From Alphaproteobacteria bacterium (GTDB lineage: Bacteria; Pseudomonadota; Alphaproteobacteria; Sphingomonadales; Sphingomonadaceae): a stretch of DNA of 8,458 nucleotides. Below are positions 6,111-8,458 of the stretch, one piece after another. The DNA lies in assembly GCA_028293055.1 (NCBI GenBank), contig JAQGLD010000200.1, forward strand, positions 1-8,458, given 5' to 3'. Position 1 is the stretch's first letter. Each line of letters starts with the position of its first letter. The notes below the pieces were generated by a model. The model did not search any database. It saw only the letters and a list, made by a program, of their open reading frames with translations, and was not told where the DNA came from. The position numbers and the translations under genes were made by a program.

Positions 6111-6506
6111 ATGATCAAGGCCGTGTCGACCTGCGCCCTCCTGCTCGCCACCTTGCCGATCGCGGCGAGTCTCCCCGCGCCGCTGGCGGCAGCGGCCAAG
6201 GCGCCTGCGCCGCGCTGCGGATGGGTGGTCAATCCGACTCCGGCCAATTGGTCGCTGATCGATCGGGAGGGCGAATGGGTGATGGGGGTGCAGGGCGGCT
6301 ATCAGGCGCGCGGCCTCGACACGATGCCCGACCTCAGCGAATCGCGCTGGGTGGTCACCAATGGCAGCTCCTACGGCTATGGCTGCGCCTGCATGAGCGC
6401 GGACGTCGACCGCAAGGCGAAGCGCGTCGTCAGGATCCGGAGCGTGCGCCAGCAATCGCTCGCCATCTGCCGCGCCGACCATAAGCTGAAGCGGCCGCAG
6501 GGCTAG
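6111..6506 (+). CDS. Exported DUF4087 domain protein
   Basis: A 131-aa protein with a signal peptide (about residues 1-29, MIKAVSTCALLLATLPIAAS and an alanine-rich end) followed by a DUF4087 domain. Family landmarks are RCGWVVNPTPANWSLIDREGEW (35-56), VQGGYQA (60-66), the YGYGCACM stretch (88-95) and CRADHKL near the end (120-126). After the signal it has four cysteines (36, 92, 94, 120), enough for two disulfides in an oxidising periplasm. The start ATG at 6111 is supported by AAGGA five bases upstream; an in-frame ATG at 6093 would put six charged residues ahead of the signal and lacks a site. The stop lies within the hairpin at 6503-6524. The function of DUF4087 is not known to me, and the neighbours give no clue. 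Confidence 0.88.
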   Translation: MIKAVSTCALLLATLPIAASLPAPLAAAAKAPAPRCGWVVNPTPANWSLIDREGEWVMGVQGGYQARGLDTMPDLSESRWVVTNGSSYGYGCACMSADVDRKAKRVVRIRSVRQQSLAICRADHKLKRPQG

Positions 6507-6524
6507 GGTCGAAACCGACCCTAG
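6503..6524. terminator. Perfect 9-bp hairpin between convergent genes
   Basis: CTAGGGTCG (6503-6511) pairs perfectly with CGACCCTAG (6516-6524) around a 4-nt loop. The TAG stop of the DUF4087 gene (6504-6506) is part of the stem, and the stop of the opposite gene is 13 bases away. No T-run follows on either strand, so it is a likely transcription barrier or mRNA end rather than a classic intrinsic terminator. Confidence 0.6.
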
Positions 6525-6536
6525 ACTTGCTACCGG

Positions 6537-7016
6537 TCAGCCGCGCTCGCCGATCCTGAGCATGCGGGCATGCTGGCGGACGAGGACATGCCGCTCGATG
6601 CAGCGATCGTCCATTCCGCCGGCGCAGGGCGGATAATCGTTCATCGCCATCCGCATCGCGGGCTCGGGCGGCGGTGGGCCGACCACCGAGTCCATCTCCG
6701 GAATGCCGTCCATCCTGCCGTCCATGTTGCGGCCGTGGGGCATCATGCCGTGGGGCATCATGTCGCGCGGCGGCGGACCCTCGGCATAACGATCGCGCGG
6801 GCCCGGTCCCTCGCCGCGTGGCCCGTCGTCGGAATTCATCGCGAGGTTCTTCGCAGTCGCCACGCCGCGCTCGTGAAGCTGGATGCAGCGGTCTCGCACC
6901 GAGCGCGAGCAAGGCGGATAGCCGACACCGTCGGCGACCGGGCCGGACGACCGCGGCGGCGCCGAGCTGATCAGGAAGGTGCCCGCAGCCGCGGCGAGTA
7001 AAAGAGCCTTGTTCAT
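6537..7016 (-). CDS. Secreted protein with two YPPC-x7-C repeats, function unknown
   Basis: A 159-aa exported protein. Residues 1-18 form a signal peptide (MNKALLLAAAAGTFLISS). The start ATG at 7016 has GGGAGG upstream (on the minus strand), which decides against the longer reading from 7115. The mature protein has two matching cysteine modules, YPPC...DRCIQLH at 33-48 and YPPC...DRCIERH at 128-143, each C-x7-C. Between them lies a low-complexity Gly/Pro/Arg/Met linker with MMPHG twice in a row (86-95). The modules suggest two small disulfide loops and an internal duplication. I recall YPPCS...DRCIQ proteins as a small family in sphingomonads without a known role. It converges on the DUF4087 gene, another small cysteine-containing exported protein. 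The linker may be disordered. Confidence 0.75.
   Translation of the reverse strand: MNKALLLAAAAGTFLISSAPPRSSGPVADGVGYPPCSRSVRDRCIQLHERGVATAKNLAMNSDDGPRGEGPGPRDRYAEGPPPRDMMPHGMMPHGRNMDGRMDGIPEMDSVVGPPPPEPAMRMAMNDYPPCAGGMDDRCIERHVLVRQHARMLRIGERG
6733..6762. repeat. 15-bp tandem repeat, two exact copies
   Basis: CCGTGGGGCATCATG occurs twice without a gap (6733-6747 and 6748-6762). It lies in frame inside the linker of the YPPC protein and encodes MMPHG twice, so it probably arose by slippage and could vary between strains. Confidence 0.8.
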
Positions 7017-7235
7017 GTCCGAACCTCCCGAAAGCCTGTTCTTGCCGGATGCGGCCTGAACCGCAATCCACCTCGCAGCCGTAACGAACGCGGGCGCCTT
7101 AGGGTCCGCCCCCACGGCGCCATGGCGTCACGACCGGCCAGTTTATCTTTGCTCGCCGCGGAGAGTCCAGCGTCCAGAAATGCCTTCGCCCGGGAAAGCG
7201 AGCCGGAACGGGACGGTATGCCCCTGAGGCCTTGG

Positions 7236-7252
7236 TTAAGGCCATCTTTACC
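7236..7252 (+). promoter_or_regulatory. CtrA-like site TTAA-N7-TTTACC
   Basis: TTAA (7236-7239), seven bases, then TTTACC (7247-7252) resembles the CtrA box of alphaproteobacteria (TTAA-N7-TTAA) with one mismatch in the second half. It sits about 47 bases upstream of the ATG of the 71-aa gene, a reasonable place for a regulator. One near match in a single window could be chance. Confidence 0.25.
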
Positions 7253-7298
7253 ATGGAAGCGTAGTTCTACGACTGTGGTGGGAACCATCGGGGGATAT

Positions 7299-7514
7299 AT
7301 GATTGGACCATTGATCTTGCTTGCAGCCGTCCAGGGCCAGCCTCAGCTCGCCCAGGCCGACGAATGGCGGTGGCGGATGTTCGTTCGCGCGAGCATCTCG
7401 ACTCCGCTTCAGCGGCCCCTGGGCCGGCTCGAATCGCTGACCCGTGCGGTCCGCGGCCTTCGCACGGAAGAAGTCCGGCGCGATCTGAGGGTGCTTGGCG
7501 CCGTCGGAATGTAA
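7299..7514 (+). CDS. Small protein of unknown function (71 aa)
   Basis: A 71-residue reading frame, MIGPLILLAAVQGQ... to ...LRVLGAVGM. The start at 7299 is chosen because GGGGG (7290-7294) precedes it and the N-terminus is hydrophobic (MIGPLILLAAV), as for a short signal or anchor; extending upstream to 7122 would add unlikely basic sequence across the intergenic region. The rest is mostly charged and helical in appearance (RPLGRLESLTRAVRGLRTEEVRRDLRVL). I recognise no family. A CtrA-like site lies upstream. A T-run (7517-7523) follows the stop, but no good hairpin directly precedes it. It could be a real small gene or chance; coding evidence is modest. Confidence 0.4.
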   Translation: MIGPLILLAAVQGQPQLAQADEWRWRMFVRASISTPLQRPLGRLESLTRAVRGLRTEEVRRDLRVLGAVGM

Positions 7515-7521
7515 GATTTTT

Positions 7522-7571
7522 TTCGGGGGCGATTGCGGCTGGGAGAATGCCGCCCGATCGTCTCCCCCGAA
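7522..7571. repeat. 50-bp imperfect hairpin between convergent small genes
   Basis: TTCGGGGG (7522-7529) pairs with CCCCCGAA (7564-7571), CGAT (7530-7533) with ATCG (7557-7560), and GCGGC (7535-7539) with GCCGC (7549-7553). The T-run lies before the stem on the plus strand, which is the wrong side for an intrinsic terminator in either direction. It may still mark the border between the two convergent small genes. Confidence 0.5.
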
Positions 7572-7614
7572 CCTCCGGCCGAAGCTTCACTCCGGACCGT
7601 CGAGATATGGACGA

Positions 7615-7800
7615 TCAGTGCCTCGGGGCCAGGCCCTCGAGAGCAAAGCGGGGATTGCCTTCGGCGCCATAGACTCGGTCCAGATAGAGGCCCGCCAGCT
7701 CGTAGTGGAAGCGGACGACCCGCTCCGCGGTCGAAATACGGGCGCGGTCGATCTCCTCTTCCGCGCGGCGATAGAAATAATCCTGGTCCAGCATCTCCAT
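7615..7800 (-). CDS. Conserved-looking small protein with DYFYRRAEEE motif (61 aa)
   Basis: A 61-aa cytoplasmic protein beginning MEMLDQDYFYRRAEEEIDRA. The start at 7800 is supported by a good ribosome site (AAGGAG, six bases upstream on the minus strand); the longer frame up to 8049 runs through a regulatory region and is not credible. The sequence looks like two helices: a charged one (DQDYFYRRAEEEIDRAR) and an amphipathic one (AERVVRFHYELAGLYLDRVYG), followed by a short tail. It has no signal or membrane segment. I recall small sphingomonad proteins with the same DYFYRRAEEE and HYELAGLYLDRVY stretches, but none with a known function. About 100 bases upstream is a TGC...GCA dyad which might control this gene, the opposite strand, or both. 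Confidence 0.75.
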   Translation of the reverse strand: MEMLDQDYFYRRAEEEIDRARISTAERVVRFHYELAGLYLDRVYGAEGNPRFALEGLAPRH

Positions 7801-7898
7801 TCCTGGCTCCTTCCCTGCCCTGCAACGGGCGATTGGGGTGACAGCCTTTTTTGCGGGAGAGGTCCGGCGCTGCCGCCGGCGACTCGCTTCCGCGCTCT

Positions 7899-7913
7899 TG
7901 CTGCAGTGCAACA
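7899..7913. promoter_or_regulatory. PhaR-like TGC/GCA dyad
   Basis: TGCTGCA (7899-7905), one base, TGCAACA (7907-7913): the halves match as an inverted repeat in 6 of 7 positions. The TGC...GCA pattern resembles the operator bound by PhaR upstream of phasin genes in alphaproteobacteria. CATAAT (7912-7917) overlaps its right edge and could be a rightward -10 box, so a repressor bound here would block that promoter. It also lies about 100 bases upstream of the leftward 61-aa gene. Assignment to PhaR is by motif resemblance only. Confidence 0.4.
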
Positions 7914-7939
7914 TAATCACACCGAGGAGGCCTTCGTCA

Positions 7940-8068
7940 ATGTGCCGTCGAGCGCGTTCCTGTCTCGGAGAGATGGTTGATTCGGCGCAGAAACCGGTGT
8001 CAGGTGCAGTCTTCGCATCTGCACACATTTCTTTTGCACTTGCGAACAAACCGGCCGAGCAGCACTAA
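7940..8068 (+). CDS. Possible 42-aa peptide in a short terminator-bounded unit (doubtful)
   Basis: A frame of 42 codons from ATG 7940 to TAA 8066-8068, preceded by GAGGAGG (7924-7930, nine-base spacing), and followed at once by two hairpins and a strong terminator. The peptide (MCRRARSCLGEMVDSAQ..., ending NKPAEQH) matches nothing I recognise, and an in-frame ATG at 7973 is an alternative start. The upstream dyad, -10-like box, ribosome site and terminator suggest a short transcription unit of about 200 bases. It may instead be a small RNA, with the reading frame incidental. Confidence 0.25.
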   Translation: MCRRARSCLGEMVDSAQKPVSGAVFASAHISFALANKPAEQH

Positions 8069-8095
8069 GGAGAGGCCTTTCAGGCATCCTCTCCT
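8068..8095 (+). other. Stem-loop just upstream of the terminator
   Basis: AGGAGAGG (8068-8075) pairs perfectly with CCTCTCCT (8088-8095), with CCT/AGG inside (8076-8078 with 8082-8084). The left arm reads like a strong ribosome site but no start codon follows; the right arm could base-pair with ribosome sites elsewhere. Together with the terminator stem it forms a double-hairpin 3' end of the kind seen in small RNAs. Confidence 0.5.
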
Positions 8096-8104
8096 AAAGA
8101 CTTC

Positions 8105-8133
8105 GGGCCGGCCTTTGCGCCGGCCCTTTTTTT
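8105..8133 (+). terminator. Strong intrinsic terminator
   Basis: GGGCCGGC (8105-8112) pairs perfectly with GCCGGCCC (8119-8126) around a 6-nt loop, followed by seven T (8127-8133). This is a classic rho-independent terminator for rightward transcription and shows that a transcript reads through about 7920-8130 on the plus strand. On the opposite strand no T-run follows, so it is directional. Confidence 0.9.
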
Positions 8134-8140
8134 GCCCGGT

Positions 8141-8329
8141 TCAGGAGAAGCCGGCCGCGATCGCCGTGGCCAGGGAGAGGAAGGCGAGCAGCAACGCGCC
8201 CTGGCGACCCGACCGCGAATGAACGGGTCCGAGCGAGAGCCAGCCGGAAATCAGCGGCGCGACGAGGATCGCGACGATGAGCCATGCGCTCAGCCGGCGA
8301 GGCTCCGAGCCGGATCGGTCGACCGTCAC
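8141..8329 (-). CDS. Small two-helix inner membrane protein, unknown function
   Basis: A 62-aa protein (MTVDRSGSEPRRLSAWLIVA...) with two predicted membrane segments, about residues 14-32 (AWLIVAILVAPLISGWLSL) and 43-61 (QGALLLAFLSLATAIAAGF), joined by a short basic loop (HSRSGRQ). The first segment is preceded by RR, which by the positive-inside rule places the N-terminus in the cytoplasm. GTG at 8329 is preferred because a perfect hairpin (8350-8368) lies between it and the end of the upstream gene; a longer reading from GTG 8374 would run through the hairpin and abut the upstream stop. Neither start has a clear ribosome site. I recognise no named family; similar short membrane proteins are often hypothetical in this group. 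Confidence 0.55.
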   Translation of the reverse strand: MTVDRSGSEPRRLSAWLIVAILVAPLISGWLSLGPVHSRSGRQGALLLAFLSLATAIAAGFS

Positions 8330-8349
8330 TGACTGGCGGGCTGGCGATC

Positions 8350-8368
8350 CGCGCCCCGCCGGGGCGCG
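8350..8368 (-). terminator. Hairpin after the receptor gene
   Basis: CGCGCCCC (8350-8357) pairs perfectly with GGGGCGCG (8361-8368) around three bases. It starts seven bases after the stop of the leftward receptor gene, so it could end that transcript or stabilise its 3' end. There is no T-run. Confidence 0.4.
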
Positions 8369-8374
8369 AGCCAC

Positions 8375-8458
8375 TTACTGCATTCGCAGACGGACCCCAA
8401 CGCGGAAGGTCCGGCCGAGCATGTCGCTATAGGTGCTGGCCGCGGCGAGGCCGGTTTC
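8375..8458 (-). CDS. Probable TonB-dependent receptor, C-terminal 27 residues (5' end outside window)
   Basis: Reading leftward from the window edge, the frame gives ETGLAAASTYSDMLGRTF then RVGVRLRMQ and a TAA stop (8375-8377). The pattern Y-x-x-M-L-G-R-T-F-x-V-G-V-R-x-R is typical of the last beta-strands of TonB-dependent outer membrane receptors, which import iron complexes or sugars across the outer membrane. The last residue is Gln after RLRM, whereas many barrels end in an aromatic residue, so this is slightly atypical. Only the tail is visible, so the ligand is unknown, and the family call rests on a short motif. Confidence 0.65.
   Translation of the reverse strand, partial: ETGLAAASTYSDMLGRTFRVGVRLRMQ

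Noticed and set aside
7517..7523. T-run as the terminator of the 71-aa gene
   Set aside because: The nearest upstream stem is weak and ends about eight bases or more before the T-run; the good hairpin lies after the T-run, so it does not form an intrinsic terminator.
7801..8049. N-terminal extension of the 61-aa protein up to 8049
   Set aside because: The extension crosses the TGC/GCA dyad, is Arg/Cys-rich without structure, and a strong ribosome site sits just upstream of the internal ATG at 7800.

Overview
The window is GC-rich, tightly packed DNA that looks like the chromosome of an alphaproteobacterium, most likely a member of the Sphingomonadales. Reasons are the twin-arginine Gfo/Idh/MocA oxidoreductase, the tail of what looks like a TonB-dependent receptor, small proteins with YPPC...DRCI and DYFYRRAEEE motifs that I recall from sphingomonads, and intergenic palindromic repeats of a kind common there. 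This placement rests on recall of families, not on a search.

Left part (1-2267, plus strand): the C-terminal end of a dienelactone hydrolase family protein, then a 426-base gap holding a three-hairpin dispersed repeat (299-382) and two adjacent 77-bp inverted-repeat elements (522-598 and 612-688). The second element ends at the ribosome binding site of a Tat-exported Gfo/Idh/MocA oxidoreductase, whose stop overlaps the start of an exported cupin protein. These two look like a two-gene unit acting on a small carbohydrate-like substrate outside the cytoplasm.

Middle part (2400-5903, minus strand): transcribed right to left are an ABC ATPase, a substrate-binding/permease fusion overlapping it by one base, a small PilZ protein and a HAD phosphatase. 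The first two form an osmoprotectant-type (OpuC/OsmU-like) importer; the last two may be co-transcribed but are not obviously related in function. The convergent junction with the cupin gene (2268-2399) is filled by a G/C-run inverted repeat with G-quadruplex-type motifs on both strands.

Right part (5904-8458): a short exported DUF4087 protein (plus) converges on a cysteine-motif secreted protein (minus) across a perfect 9-bp hairpin. Then come a 71-aa unknown protein (plus), a 61-aa conserved-looking small protein (minus), a region with a PhaR-like TGC...GCA dyad followed by a possible short transcript ending in a strong intrinsic terminator, a small two-helix membrane protein (minus), and the C-terminal 27 residues of a probable TonB-dependent receptor (minus).

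The most unusual structure is the pair of 77-bp elements: same length, same 8-bp ends, same stem content (24 paired bases per arm) and same 23-nt loop with a shared GCCACGC, but with different stem sequences that stay self-complementary. No CRISPR array, tRNA, rRNA, insertion sequence or known defence system was seen.
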